Origin: Stagonosporopsis chrysanthemi
Taxonomy: Eukaryota; Ascomycota; Dothideomycetes; Pleosporales; Didymellaceae
Direction of reading: 5' to 3'
Assembly: GCA_022560025.1 (NCBI GenBank)
Contig: JAFISE010000001.1
Span: 652,227 to 716,226, forward strand
Length of the DNA: 64,000 bases
Every line of letters begins with the position of its first letter. Positions within the stretch are counted from its first letter, which is position 1. The notes under the pieces are model-generated. The model had not been told where the DNA came from. It searched no databases and worked only from the letters and a program-made list of their open reading frames with translations. The position numbers were made by a program, and so were the translations under genes. Positions 33,469 through 45,657 of the stretch are shown piece by piece.

Positions 33469-36400
33469 ATGGACGACCTCGAAAATCTCGAGTTCTTATC
33501 GCTCGTGTCCAAGGTCACGTCAGAGATCCAGAATCATTTGGGCGTGTCCGACAAAACGCTCGCCGAGTTCGTCATCGACCAGCATGCCAGCGCAAAGGGC
33601 ATTGATGATTTCAAGGAGCAGCTGGAGGCTATGGGCGCCGAGTTTCCACAGAGCTTGGTGGAGAGCATCGATCGCCTGATCCTGACGCTGCATCCCAAGT
33701 ACAAGAACAAGGGCACAAATGGAGCCAAAGCAGCTAAGGGCGACGACGACAGTCGCGACCGCAAGACGCGCGTTTTCAAGGGACTGGCTATCGCAGACAA
33801 GGATGTCGACTTCAGCGACCCCGAGGACACGCCCGCGAACAATGCGCCGGAGCTGGACGCGCTGGATGACACGTTTGCAATGCTGGAGGGCCTGGCTGGA
33901 AAGGGTGCGGGAGCAGGAAAGCCCAAGGAACGGTCACGCAAACGCAGCATGAGTCCGTACAGCAGTGACGACGACAGGGGAAGCAAGCGTCACAGGCGCA
34001 GGGATAGAGATATGTCAAAGTCAAGATCGCGCAGTCGCGGGCGCCGGCAGCAGGAGCACGATAATCTGGTCTTCGAGGACGAATTTGGACGCACACGAAC
34101 CGTGAAACGCCACGAAAAGCAGCGCAGCCGCAAGAAGTACAGGGACGAGGACCTTGACGAATTTCGCCGACCGCCCACGCCCGAGCTCGACGACGAGCCT
34201 GTTCTCTACAAGGTGTACGACGGCAAGGTGACTGGTGTCAAGGACTTCGGTGCGTTTGTCAATCTTCAGGGCGTGAAGGGCAAGGTCGATGGGCTGGTAC
34301 ACGTCTCGCAAATCCAGGAAGGAGGGCGGGTCAATCATCCGTCTGATCTTCTCTCAAGATGGCAAGAGGTCAAGGTCAAGGTTATCAAGATGGAAAACGG
34401 AAGACTATCATTGTCGATGAAGGAAGTCGATCAGCAAACAGGGCGTGACCTTGCACCCTCCAAACGTATCGAGTCTTTCGGATCGGGTGCTAACTCCCAA
34501 GCACTCGGAGGCATACCTGGCTTGATGGACGGCAGTGTGCCTGTGGTCGAAGACGGTTACAACAGTCGCAAGAATGGCATGCGAAAGCGAATGACCTCAC
34601 CTGAAAGATGGGAGATCAAACAACTTATCGCATCTGGAGTCATTCCCAAGTCAGATTACCCAGACATCGATGAAGATTATAATGCACATATCGCCGGTGA
34701 AGGAGGCTTCGAGGAAGAGGAGGATGTTGACATCGAAGTGCGCGAAGAGGAACCGCCCTTCCTGGCTGGACAAACCAAGCAGTCACTGGAGTTGTCTCCC
34801 ATTCGAATCATCAAAGCACCTGACGGCTCGCTCAACCGAGCAGCTATGGCTGGCGATACATTAGCGAAAGAGCGACGAGACTTACGTCAACAAGAGGCTC
34901 AAGAGAAGGTTGCGAAGGAGGCTGCAAACGTGGACCTCAGCAGTCAGTGGAATGACCCCATGGCCCAGCAACGACAGTTTGCCAGTGACCTACGCAATAC
35001 ACGAAGAGATCAGCCCACCGAAGCCATGCCAGAATGGAAGAAGATTTCGACAAACAGCAAGGACGCCTCGTTTGGCAAACGTACAAACATGAGCATCAAG
35101 GACCAACGAGAGTCTCTGCCAGTTTACAAGTTCAGGAAGCAGCTGCTCGAAGCTATTGCCGCTCACCAGATTCTGATCGTTGTTGGCGACACGGGGTCTG
35201 GTAAAACTACACAAATGACTCAGTACTTAGCTGAAGCAGGATACGCGAACGAGCTCGTGATTGGCTGCACACAACCTCGACGTGTTGCAGCCATGAGTGT
35301 TGCAAAGCGTGTTGCTGAAGAAGTTGGTTGTAAGCTCGGCAACGAGGTTGGTTATACCATTCGATTCGAGGACAACACATCACCAGATACGCGCATCAAG
35401 TACATGACGGATGGTATTCTGCAAAGAGAAATCTTGCTAGACCCGATGTTGAACAAGTACAGCTGCATTATGCTGGACGAGGCTCACGAGCGTACCATTG
35501 CTACTGATGTTCTGTTCGGACTATTGAAGAAGACCCTCAAGCGACGACCAGACATGAAACTTATCGTCACCAGTGCCACCCTCGATGCTGACAAGTTCTC
35601 GGAGTACTTCTACAAGTGCCCCATCTTTTCCATTCCTGGACGAACCTGTAAGTGCCTCTCTCGAAATTTCTAGTGTAGTATGCTAACGCACTTTTAGTCC
35701 CTGTCGAAGTCATGTACAGTCGAGAGCCGGAGTCTGACTACCTGGATGCCGCTCTGATCACAGTCATGCAGATCCACTTGACAGAGCCTGCTGGAGACAT
35801 CTTACTCTTCTTGACAGGTAAGGAAGAGATCGACTCGTCTTGCGAAGTCCTGTCAGAACGCATGAAGGCACTCGGACCGAATGTACCCGAGCTCATGATT
35901 CTACCGATTTATGGAGCTTTGCCCTCGGAAGTCGCATCGCGAATCTTCGAGCCCGCCCCAAATGGCACTCGAAAGTGTGTCATTGCTACCAATATCGCCG
36001 AGACCAGTCTCACCATCGACGGCATCTACTATGTCGTGGACCCAGGATTTGTCAAGCAAAGCTCGTACGATGGTAAGCTTGGAATGGATCGATTGCAGAT
36101 TACCCCCATTTCGCAAGCTCAGGCTCGGCAAAGAAGTGGAAGAGCTGGGAGAACAGGCCCAGGAAAATGCTTCCGCTTGTACACCGAAGCTGCCTTCCAG
36201 AACGAAATGCTACCCACCACGATTCCTGAAATCCAGCGACAGAACCTGTCCAATACTATCCTGATGTTGAAGGCCATGGGCATCAACGATCTTCTCCATT
36301 TTGACTTTATGGATCCACCGCCAACGAACACTATGCTTACGGCTCTGGAAGAGCTCTATCAGCTCGGCTCACTCGACGATGAAGGTCTGCTGACCCGCCT

Positions 36401-37163
36401 CGGCCGCCAGATGGCTGACTTTCCTATGGACCCTACACTATCCAAGTCTCTTATTAAAAGCACAGAGCTACAATGCTCCGATGAAGTCCTCACTATCGTC
36501 GCTATGATCAGCGCGACGCAATCAGTGTTCCACCGTCCTCGCGACAAGCAGCAACAAGCGGACCAGAAGAAGCAGAAGTTCAATGATCCATCAGGCGACC
36601 ACATCACCTTGCTCAACGTATACAATGGTTGGAAGCAAGGCGGCTTCAGCACACCTTGGTGTCACGAGAATTTCGTCATACCACGCAATATGCAGCGTGT
36701 CAAGGATGTACGGAACCAGCTTCTACAGATCATGGCACGCCACAAACACACGGTCGTCTCGTGTGGGCGCAACACAATCAAAGTGCGTCAGGCACTGTGC
36801 TCAGGCTTCTTCCGCAACTCCGCACGAAAAGACCCCGCCGAAGGTTATAAGACGCTTGTCGAAGGCACGCCAGTATATTTGCATCCTTCCTCGTCCCTTT
36901 TCGGCAAGCCGTCAGAACATGTGGTTTATCACAGCTTGGTCGAGACAACGAAGGAGTACATGCATGTGTGCAGTGCGATTGAACCGAAGTGGTTAGTTGA
37001 GGCAGCGCCGACGTTCTTCAAGGTCGCGCCAACGGATCGTCTGAGTAAGAGGAAGAAGGCGGAGAGGATCCAACCGTTGCATAACAAATTCCAGGGCGAA
37101 GACGACTGGAGATTGAGTGCACAGAGAAGAGCTGGCAGGGGTGGTGGAGGTACTTGGGGATAA
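33469..37163 (+). CDS. prp22: Pre-mRNA-splicing DEAH-box helicase PRP22 (DHX8)
   Basis: Exons 33469..35647 and 35698..37163 give 1214 residues, as in human DHX8. The 50 bp intron has a perfect TGCTAAC branch site at 35681. In order: an N-terminal helical segment, an Arg/Ser-rich stretch (about 150-210), an S1 RNA-binding domain (about 243-320, with VTGVKDFGAFVNL), and the RecA-like helicase core. The core has motif I GDTGSGKTTQ (about 573), motif II DEAH (about 669), motif III SAT (about 701), TNIAETSLTIDG, and motif VI QRSGRAGRTGPG (about 869). Winged-helix, ratchet and OB domains complete the C-terminus. The S1 domain separates PRP22 from PRP2, PRP16 and PRP43. It drives release of spliced mRNA from the spliceosome after exon ligation. 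Confidence 0.97.
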
Positions 37164-37693
37164 TAAAGATTCCAGATTGGTTGACACTACTTTTGACAAT
37201 TGTTCAATACCACGTGCGCAGGACTGCGTGCAAATGAATACCACGCGTTTCTCCGTAAGGCTGCGATCTCATTGTATGCTCTTGTAAACTTCTTCGCAGG
37301 TGTTAAACTCGACGCTCACATCATTCATATCCGGTGGAAATATGTCTTGAAAAGAGCGTGCGCGGTAAATGACTGACCTTACGTTCGCACCAAGCCAGCC
37401 TCGCGGAAGTCCACCAATCAGGACTCCTGGGCCGGAGCAAAACTTCGAGGGTAAGTCCGCTGCTTGAGAAGTTTACTGGTTTCCCGCTACTTGTCGTCAC
37501 TGATGCAATCCTGCTGCACCCGACATGGTTTTTCCGGCCTGATGTGGACCACTTCCTTGAAGTGAATACACAGTGGACATCTGATAGCAATGTCTACGCT
37601 CCCCGGATGCTGGCCGATGCATGGTTTGTGAACTTATCAATCAGCGAATAGACACAACTGCACGCGTCATCTCTATCTGCCTATCATCCACCA
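37164..37693. other. Intergenic region downstream of PRP22
   Basis: 530 bp. No gene seen. A short minus-strand frame (37321-37590) has no motif. Confidence 0.4.
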
Positions 37694-38949
37694 ATGAATG
37701 GTGCCTGGGACCATGGGCTGTTCGAATTTAAGAACATCACATGGGGCCTCACACGCTACACTGACATCTCCGTGATTATCATCTATTTGCTACAACGAGC
37801 GCCAAAGGTGCACACGAGCAAAGACAGCATCTAACCATACCAGACGGTCGACCTGGCTAGTTTTACAGGTCAGCCTCCGACCCCTGTAGCTGCTGCCATC
37901 CCGCCACCACTCGAGCCATCCACGCTTGTTAAGGGACGCATGTCGTGCTCGTACCAATACAGCTGCACGTCAGTTAACCTGGATAGAGCACTTGGAGTCT
38001 GCAAGACCTACGCTTTACGCCTGACAGAGTTTCTCAGCACAAATCCGCGCATCAGCGACACCGACGAGGTCACGCCTCAGTCAGGACTTACATGGCGGAT
38101 CCCGACAAGAGCGACATCCCACCGACACTTTCTTTCCGTGCTCTACAGCATTCATGAAAAAATCCAGAGGAGTACACGTGGTGTTCTGACGTTGAAGGGG
38201 TATCTTATACACCCCTCGGACTTGCTTTCATTCCCACACAGGTGGTAATTATGCGGCCATACACTCTTGAGAGCTACCCTGGATATACAAAATCCAACTA
38301 TGAGTCCGCGGAAGCAATTAGTAACGTTATCGTCCCCAATAACATTGTCTCCAACTGGGCGGCCGGCAAGCGATGGAAGGATAACATACTCCGCTTTTCA
38401 CACAACGCATCTACCAAATATGCAAGTACACCATCTGATCGCTGTCGGGCAATTCCGGACCTTGGCTTCGTCGAGCACAAGGCCATGTTTGCTCGCTGGG
38501 GACAGACCAAGACCGCCCACACCTCTTTTGGACGCATCCTCCGTCGACGCGACGGATTGGAGGTTCTTCGAGCGGATGTTGGCCTGCAATCTGATGTTAT
38601 TGACTCGGGCAGATTCTTCGCACAAGGACTATGACTCAACAACTGGAGCCTCACAGGAGTGAGTGTACTCGAGTCTCATCCGCAAAACCAGCAGAAGCGC
38701 ATCTTCAAGTTCTATGAGGCAACTTTTGATACACGTGTGCTAGCAGAGCTGCTTGATAGAGCGCGCGAAGATACACGGCAACTGTACGAAGAGCGTAAGG
38801 CCAAGGGATGGTCAAAGCGGATCGGGACAGTGTTTACCTATGGTACCAGCTGCAAACCACCCTCTACCATTCTACAACATTCTCACGTCTCAATTTTCTA
38901 CGACCCGACCTCTTACACTCGCTTTATCATAACAGAAGGGAAAGATTGA
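37694..38949 (+). pseudogene. Possible multi-exon hypothetical gene or decayed gene
   Basis: A run of frames on one strand reads as if spliced: ATG at 37694 (MNGAWDHGLFEF..), a longer open stretch 37844-38248 (SVNLDRALGVCKTYALRL), another from 38242 to 38634 (MRPYTLESYPGY, NNIVSNWAAGKRWKD) and a fourth at 38659-38949 (RIFKFYEATFDTRVLAELL). Joining them needs a 36 bp intron and at least one weak donor (GTTCTG), and one junction near 38640 is unresolved. I recognise no family. The composition is protein-like, so either a lineage-specific gene with unusual introns or a relic is possible. I chose the pseudogene label because no clean full-length model exists. Confidence 0.3.
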
Positions 38950-39140
38950 AGGTTATAAAATTGAATTCGTAAAACCTCCATTAATCGAAAGAGAAAAGTA
39001 TGCCAGACGTAGGATGACGTTCCTCCAGCGCATTGCTATTTAGTCCAACGATGCCCCGCATGAGCGACCCAGCTTCAGAACACACAGACTCTAAATCCCA
39101 AAGATTCTGCGAAGCTGATGGCGGAAAGCACCCTAATCTT

Positions 39141-39623
39141 CTACGCAAAGATCCACACAACGGAAAACAACGTGCAGATGGCGCCAATGAGCGGGATCAA
39201 CATCGGTCCCGCCAGAATACCCACCGGCAGCCCTTCGGTCGTGAACTGTGCAACTACACCAAGCGTGAAATTCCTCTCGGCTTCGCGTAGCGCAATCTCG
39301 GTCCAGTTCCCGCATGCGCTGTTCAAGGTGGCGTCGGCAGTCAATATGGGTAGCTTGGCGATGGCAGCATCCATCATACGCGCATTGAATATGGTGCCTG
39401 TGCTGGATTTCTGCAGCAGAACGGTCCGATAGGTGCCATTTGCGCCGATGGTGGACATGTTGGCTGTGCGCTCATAGTCGAGACAGAGATCTGCCTGTGA
39501 TGGTGTGGCGGAGACTTGTCGGACTTGGACTTGGGCGATGGACGGTCTGGCGCTGGGTACGGCGGCTGAGAGATGGAGAAGTGAGAGGAAGAGGATGAGG
39601 TTTGTAAGGAGTGTGGAGAACAT
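39141..39623 (-). CDS. Small secreted or surface protein with signal peptide and hydrophobic C-terminus
   Basis: 160 residues from the ATG at 39623. An upstream in-frame start would add 38 residues but would bury the signal peptide, so I reject it. Residues 1-22 (FSTLLTNLILFLSLLHLSAA) are a textbook signal sequence. A short domain follows with two cysteines (CLDYERTANM and SACGNWTE), several N-glycosylation motifs (N-M-S, N-G-T, N-W-T, N-F-T) and a hydrophobic end (ILAGPMLIPLIGAICTLFSVVWIFA). The end may be a membrane helix or a GPI-addition signal. No family recognised. Its profile fits a fungal cell-surface protein. Confidence 0.65.
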   Translation of the reverse strand: MFSTLLTNLILFLSLLHLSAAVPSARPSIAQVQVRQVSATPSQADLCLDYERTANMSTIGANGTYRTVLLQKSSTGTIFNARMMDAAIAKLPILTADATLNSACGNWTEIALREAERNFTLGVVAQFTTEGLPVGILAGPMLIPLIGAICTLFSVVWIFA

Positions 39624-40341
39624 CTTGGCTGGTTTCCTTTGTATGCCAAATAAACTATCAGATGTGAGCAAGTGTCCAGCACTTGGTATTAGTCGGCCAG
39701 TAACCGTAGAAGCGACTGCGTTTGCCCAAGGCAACAAGGGTAGAGATAAATGCGAAAATGAGGACCAGAGAAATCAGGCCACACCTCAGGACTATATGAG
39801 GCTGCTGCGGATTGGGTCGTTCATGCTCATGCTGCACTGCGACGTGGATTGCTGGATGTAGTGGACTTGAACCTATACGTGTCTCAGGTCACTTGGGGCA
39901 TTAAGCGCCCTGCTATTGCTTGCTAGGCATCGCGGCACGACGATGTGGATTACCAAGTAACATCGGGACTTGCACTAATCATTGCCAGCACCAATAAAAG
40001 CCCGTAGGCTGCTTCTGACCTCTCAATGGTTGCACTAAAAGTACGAGCGCGAGGGATGGTGTGGCGGTGGAGTGAGAGGCGAAAGGGACGAGTGAACACA
40101 GGTTGGACCGGGAAGGTCGCCATCCGCGCACAGACGTTTCACGCTCTGGGAAGCCACGAACTGCTGCGAGGTGCAAGTCATAACAAGCCAATACATCATG
40201 ACGCTCAAGGACGGATATCAGAGAGTCATCCAGCACCTTTGGGGGCTCAGCCACAGAAAAAGGGAGTTGTCAGTGTAGTGTGCAGGACTGATTGCTATCT
40301 AATATGTAATAGAAAGAATGAGTATATTCTGGATGCGACAG
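39624..40341. other. Intergenic region between the small surface protein and the Pth11-like gene
   Basis: 718 bp. No gene seen; short frames lack motifs. The right part is the 3' flank of the receptor-like gene. Confidence 0.4.
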
Positions 40342-41571
40342 CTACCTAGATCGATCTTTTGCTGGGGCCTCACGCTCGTCGATCGTCAGAGCTGGACTTT
40401 TCCCTGGGTTCGCATCGTCGCCAAAGTCGTTGTAGTAATACAGTTTCTGTTCACCACTCGGCAACTTCGTCAAGCCCTCTTGACTAGCCGTACTCCTGAG
40501 TGAAGTTGGTCGACCCATCTCAAAGTCCTGGACCCGGTCTTGGTGAACAACATGGACTTCTTTTGTCACAAAGATGGCATTCCAGTTGGCGACCACGGTA
40601 GGCCAGAAAATGGGCATCGATGCGCATGCAATAGCAAAGTCGACTTCCAGACAGCTGATGATGAGTACCTCAGGGTACCACCACGTAAAGTCGAAGCTCT
40701 TGATGGTGTCTGCGCTGTGCTTGAACGTGCTCCATAAGCGAAGTACAGCCATCAACACGACTACCGAACCCGTCACGAACAGCCCCGTCATCGCTATTAT
40801 CTGCTTCCTCCTAAGCCCCGGTCTGAAGTACTCGGTGAGTGGGATGAGGAAAATGATGATGTCGAAAAGCATGTTGGTGCTGGCAAAGAGAAGAAGCGTC
40901 ATTCTTGCTTCTTCCATTGATCGATAGCCAAAGCCGTAGCACTTGGTGTCGGCGGTCCTGTTCCAAAAGCCGGAAACAGGCAGGCAGGGGAACCAAGTCA
41001 AAAAGGCGAAGGCAAATCCCCAGCCTGAGACAATAGCTAACATAATCAGGCTGATCCAGCGAAGCAATCCCTGCCGGAAGAGGCGGAGGTATTGCAGTAG
41101 CAGTGAAATTTTGATGAGGGCAGTAGTCGTGTGGTAGGCAGCATTGGTGACATAGAGGTATTTCATCATGGTCTGGAGGGTATTCGCGACGTAGACGAGG
41201 TGGTGGCCAAGGCCGTACTTGATTCCTGGAAGGTCAGCTTGTTGCACGTTAGCATGTGCGGTGCAACTTACCTGCAAGGAACGCGATCACAGACACCAGG
41301 TTCAGTACCGCTGCCAGAAAGACAAAAAGATCGTCCCACCAAGGCTCACGTACGACCCTCAATCGTGTGTGAAGACGGAAGCCTACTGCTGTCCAACTGA
41401 GAAGCTGCACCCGTTAATCTACATCTTAACTCGCGTGCACGTGGGGCAGCCTACATGGAATGTAATTGTAACTCCATACATCGTCGCCGGATAATTTGCA
41501 ATCGGTCGCACACCATCAGGATCTGGGTACGCCTTCACCATCTCACTGATCACCGCGCTGAGTTGATCCAT
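40342..41571 (-). CDS. Pth11-like rhodopsin-domain seven-helix membrane protein (no CFEM)
   Basis: Exons 41455..41571, 41272..41404 and 40342..41225 (minus strand) encode 377 residues. Introns are 50 and 46 bp. Successive hydrophobic segments are consistent with seven helices. Motifs of the fungal rhodopsin-domain family are visible: GFRLHTRLRVVREPWWDDLFVFLA, then KYGLGHH, a helix with AALIKISLLLQYLRLF-like sequence, SMEEARMTLLLFASTNMLFDIIIFLIP, and a conserved DFAIACASMPIFWP. The C-terminal tail is cytosolic and charged. Members include Pth11, which senses surface cues in plant pathogens, but most are of unknown function, and this one lacks the extracellular CFEM cysteine domain. The start ATG at 41571 is chosen because splicing at 41454 and 41405 restores a frame leading into helix 1. 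Confidence 0.88.
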
Positions 41572-44118
41572 CGTGACGGCCTCCTACGAAGAGCTGTTGT
41601 GGATGTCGAGAAGTGACAGCTCCGAGGAGTCTTCAATCACCAGAAGGCGGGTAGAGACTGGCGGAGTACTTCTAGTGCTGGTACAGAAGCATGCGGTGCA
41701 GAACACGAACAGGGACGGCCAAATCTCTCAGCCTCATGGCCTAGAGGCCGTTCTACCCTTAAGCTGATGTACCACATGGCATAAGTGGATACCTTCAGAG
41801 GCGAAGACATACATGACTCGGCCAATTGCGTAGAGTGACATGGGGCATCCTTAGATTGCCTCACCATTAAAGATCTACTGGTAGCGAGACGCGTTGAAGT
41901 CCGTACAACAGTTATGGAGGTTCGGTCACTGGCTCAATTGGGACGTGGGCCGTTATGCTACGCCAGACCGGGAGGCGCGTGTAAGACCCAATTTCTTTCA
42001 GGCATGGTGCAGAAAGGAGATTTGGGGCGATTCTGCGCTCCAACGGGCCATTGGACGGCTTATGTCTTCTAGGTGTGCGAGGGAGCAAGAACACGGGCGG
42101 TATCTTTGCGCAATGGATCAGCGTCAAGGAGTAGGCTGCTCGCTCGTACTACCTTGAACAGCCGTAGCTGCACATCATATCGACAAAGTCGTCGAACTAG
42201 ATGCCGTATGCAAATTTTACTGGTGAGAACCTCGGAGCGCTGTGACAGCTGCCGTTCGATGTCAAATGTTTCGCTAAACCTTGCCAGTGAAGCTTAAAAC
42301 AGCTCTTTTAGGCAGGTACCCCTTGATCTGGACTCCCGTCAAGCACATGCAAAAACGCCGACAGGCTTTACTCAGATCGTAGCCGCATGGTGCTGGCCAA
42401 GATGGCATGGCACCCGCTTTGTATGACCATGGTGCAGTTGCGGGCACAAGTGAAGAGCCTTTCGCCGCGTACATAGGAACGTGATGTCGCAGAATCCCTT
42501 AGCGCCATCCTTCGTCCTTCCTTTCCTGTCAACACCGTACGTGCCTCCACTTCTCTCCCGCGTTAAATCTCACCTGTTGCACGATCTCGGAATGCTGGAG
42601 CGAAGCAATAGGGTGCGCTCTTGCAGCTCCACGATGCGCGTGCCACTTTACGCACCGACACGCAGGATTTACAATCCCACAGGAGGAAATGTCAGATTGT
42701 CAATGACTCAGTGTCTTCCACTTCACATCTTGCAGCAGTGGATTTGACCGATTCAACACAGCTCGCAGAATCGCAACGGACAGCGGCCCCGCACCTGGTA
42801 TAGTGTGTCCGCCCGACCTGGCGGTAATTAATCTGCAGCGACAAGAGATGTGCATGCAACGGCAGATACGTTCGAGAAATTCACCATCATCTACATGGTT
42901 TGATCGCCAGGGTTCGAACGCCTTCGAAGAGTCAGTCACGGCCCAAAATGCGCACAAATCCTGAACGGTTTTGAGGGCTTTGTATCTTGTACCTTGCAGT
43001 ACCTGCTGCTCGACATGAATGAGCTTCAATGCCAAGACCGGAAGGCAACGGACATGATTGTCGTGGAGCAGCAACGCCGCCTCGCGCTTCATCGCATGAA
43101 TGACTTTCAGTTCCTGATAGTGCGGTCCCAGTCATGGACGCGATGTGTACCGCGGCTGATTTGACGCTTCCTTCATCCGTCAAGCCCGCCCGCACGGTGC
43201 AACGTCCATCTCCGGCAACTAATGGCCATCTAATGAGAAAATCGGTGCCGCATAGACAGTGTAGGCGGGCACGCGTACGCCCCGAAAACATTGGCAAGGT
43301 CTAGCTTGTGGTAACACTCACAAAGCACACTGGGCACGGAGAATCCCACACAGTTCTACAGCACGTATGCGCAAGGGCTCAGCAGGCGTATCAGTGATCG
43401 AGAACCGCAAGCCACGGGCGGAGCAAGATTTGAGCCTCCAAGATCAAGAGCCAGGTTTTCCAGTCAAGTTCCGGTGTATGTACGCGTACTTATTGCACAT
43501 TTTGGAGCGGGCGTCGCAGCTGCAAGGATCATGCTGGTCGCTGTGTAGATCGTGTCTTCATGGCTTTTTGACAGCGGAAATATACTTTCGGTTAACTGGA
43601 CTTGAAACACGTCACGGCTGCTGCGCGGCGATATTGTGCAGCAGGTGACCGGTAGATGGGCATTGGCAGAGATGCCTCGAAAGGGCAAGACTCTTACAAG
43701 AAGACCTACAGACTGGCATCAACAGGAAGGTGCTATAGCACGACCAGGCCTCGATTTGCTTTAGTGTTGGAAATGTCATAATGATAGCTGAAGGAAGGAA
43801 GCCTGCTTGAAAATAGGTGAGCTGGTGCGTATTGACTGCTCGAAAGCGCCGAGTCCTGCAGTATGTTGTCGACAGTATGAATCTGAGAGAATCCACGACG
43901 AGAGTTCACCCAACTACTCAAAAAACTGAATTCAACAAGATGAAAGCTTTCTTTTGTGCGAAGCAAGCCGCCACGGCTCACCGCTGATCAGAGTATCTGC
44001 AATACCATATGCGCCTCATCGTCCAGCCTCCCACCATCAGCATGCCCTTTTTAGACCACCAACGCCTCGAAATGCAAGCAGAAGATTCAACGACTAGACT
44101 AACCATGACACAACGCAT
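41572..44118. other. Gene-free 2.5 kb interval
   Basis: The largest gap in the window. Frames up to about 130 codons on both strands overlap each other, carry no motif and show stop-rich neighbours. No transposase or reverse-transcriptase signature and no long repeats were noticed. It could be old, degraded DNA, though RIP-type extreme AT content is not evident. Confidence 0.4.
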
Positions 44119-45657
44119 CTAATCCTTCATCGTCATATCCTCAAAATCATCCAACAGCTGCTCCATCGGGATCGCCAGCCCCTCGTCCTCCTCACCCTCA
44201 TCCTCCGTCTCCATAGCATCAGCCTCACGCTGCTGCTGCTCCTGCTGCGCCTTGTACAGCGCGAGCGTAGCCCTCAGTTCGGGATCCTCCTCGACATCCT
44301 GCAAGAACATTTCAAAGTCGCGCTCCATCTTGTCCTGATCTTGCTTGCGGGGCGCCATCTCGCTCTCCTCCTTGCCCATGCGCTTGACGCGCCAGTTGCG
44401 CTTGTTCTTGTTCTTCTTGGCGCGCTGGTAGAACTTCTTGACCAGCACGACGTCCGGGATCATGGAGGCGTACTTGTTGTTCTGCTCCAACACGTCGAAG
44501 ATCTCGTTGTTGAAGTTGGTGTTCGACAACAAGTAGCCCATGACGCTGTCGCCGACGTGCAGGATCCCGCCCAGGTGCGTCCGGCAGTAGTATGTCTGGT
44601 CGTTGGTGCCCATGTCCGAGGCGCGCGCGATGGTGGCTTCGGCCAGGAAGTGCCGCCCCGCAGACTTACCAAGCGGCTCGATATCGAGCACGATGAACTC
44701 GGTAAGTTCTTGGACATCGGCGAGGGGGCGGAAAGGCGTGCGCCAGTACAGCTTTGTGTCGACGTCGGCGGTCTGGAGGGTCGAAGGGTCGATGATCTGC
44801 ACGGAGGTGCCAATGCGTGTGCAGAGGCCGAGAGGGGAGATGTTGCCGATCTTCTTTGCGAGCGGGATGGGGAGCACGACCAGGTCGTCTTTGCAGATGG
44901 GCACAAGCTCGACGGAGTACGAGAACTTGTAGTTCTTGGTCGATGTGTGGATGTCGTGGGAGATCAGCTCTTGCGAGTCCTTGATGTTGACGGGTACGAC
45001 GGCCTTGAGGAAGTCACAGAAGGCTGTGGCGTGGTTTCGCTGGGCAAAGAAGAAATCGATGCCGTCGTGGACTTCCTTGATGTTAATTGTGTCCTTGTGT
45101 GCGCCGTGCTTCAGAATCAGCTGCTCGAGGTACAAGAAGGTCCTCTTGTGCGGGACTTTCTGTCGCACCTGCACGCAGGCTCTCCATGTGTTGTGTGTGT
45201 AGCTCTTCGCGCAGTCGGGGCATTGGTGGTAGTTCTGCTTGTACTCGACTTCGAACGTCTGCTGCAAAATGGCGCCCTCGTTGATCTCCGACTGTGCTGT
45301 GATCTTGACCTTGATCCTTCTGCTATGGGGCTCCGTCCAGATGAAACTGGCGTCGATGATCCTCAGCTTGTTCAGTCCTCGCAGTTTTCGCAGACACAGC
45401 GCGAGTAGCTCGCGCGACTCGGGTTGGGCGACAACCCAGGACGTAGGTGGGGAGAGCCATCGGTCGCAGTCACGGCACATGAGCAGGATAGCTTCACGCT
45501 GGACGCCTGTGGTGACGTCGGTCTTGAGCTTGATGCAGTCGTAGCAGAAGGCGCCAGATACTGTGCCGTCTACGGGCGCACCGCAGTCTGCGCAGAGAAT
45601 CGTCGCTGCATTCTTCTGCTGAGGCGCAAAGGCCATGGCGCCGCCGTCGATCTCCAT
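44119..45657 (-). CDS. nmd3: 60S ribosomal subunit nuclear export adaptor NMD3
   Basis: An intronless 512-residue protein, as in yeast (518). The N-terminal zinc-binding region has repeated C-x2-C pairs: CADC, CYDC, CRDC and CPDC (about residues 22-145). GLNKLRIIDASFIWTEPHSRRIKVKIT, then the HDGIDFFFAQRNHA and GNISPLGLCTRIGTSV motifs, are characteristic of NMD3. The C-terminus carries basic KKNKNKRNWRVKRMGK (nuclear localisation) and an acidic, Gln-rich stretch with Leu-rich tail (LLDDFEDMTM) likely serving as the CRM1-type export signal. NMD3 binds the pre-60S subunit and recruits the exportin. Divergent to ATP25, with 330 bp between starts. Codon use is clearly C-biased compared with the flanking intergenic DNA. 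Confidence 0.97.
   Translation of the reverse strand: MEIDGGAMAFAPQQKNAATILCADCGAPVDGTVSGAFCYDCIKLKTDVTTGVQREAILLMCRDCDRWLSPPTSWVVAQPESRELLALCLRKLRGLNKLRIIDASFIWTEPHSRRIKVKITAQSEINEGAILQQTFEVEYKQNYHQCPDCAKSYTHNTWRACVQVRQKVPHKRTFLYLEQLILKHGAHKDTINIKEVHDGIDFFFAQRNHATAFCDFLKAVVPVNIKDSQELISHDIHTSTKNYKFSYSVELVPICKDDLVVLPIPLAKKIGNISPLGLCTRIGTSVQIIDPSTLQTADVDTKLYWRTPFRPLADVQELTEFIVLDIEPLGKSAGRHFLAEATIARASDMGTNDQTYYCRTHLGGILHVGDSVMGYLLSNTNFNNEIFDVLEQNNKYASMIPDVVLVKKFYQRAKKNKNKRNWRVKRMGKEESEMAPRKQDQDKMERDFEMFLQDVEEDPELRATLALYKAQQEQQQREADAMETEDEGEEDEGLAIPMEQLLDDFEDMTMKD

Noticed and set aside
42909..42925. GGTTCGAACGCC resembling a tRNA B box
   Set aside because: No matching A box or foldable cloverleaf around it; does not follow the B-box consensus at the end.
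44341..45408. 355-codon plus-strand frame
   Set aside because: Antisense of NMD3, caused by its strong third-position C bias; the sense strand is a full NMD3.
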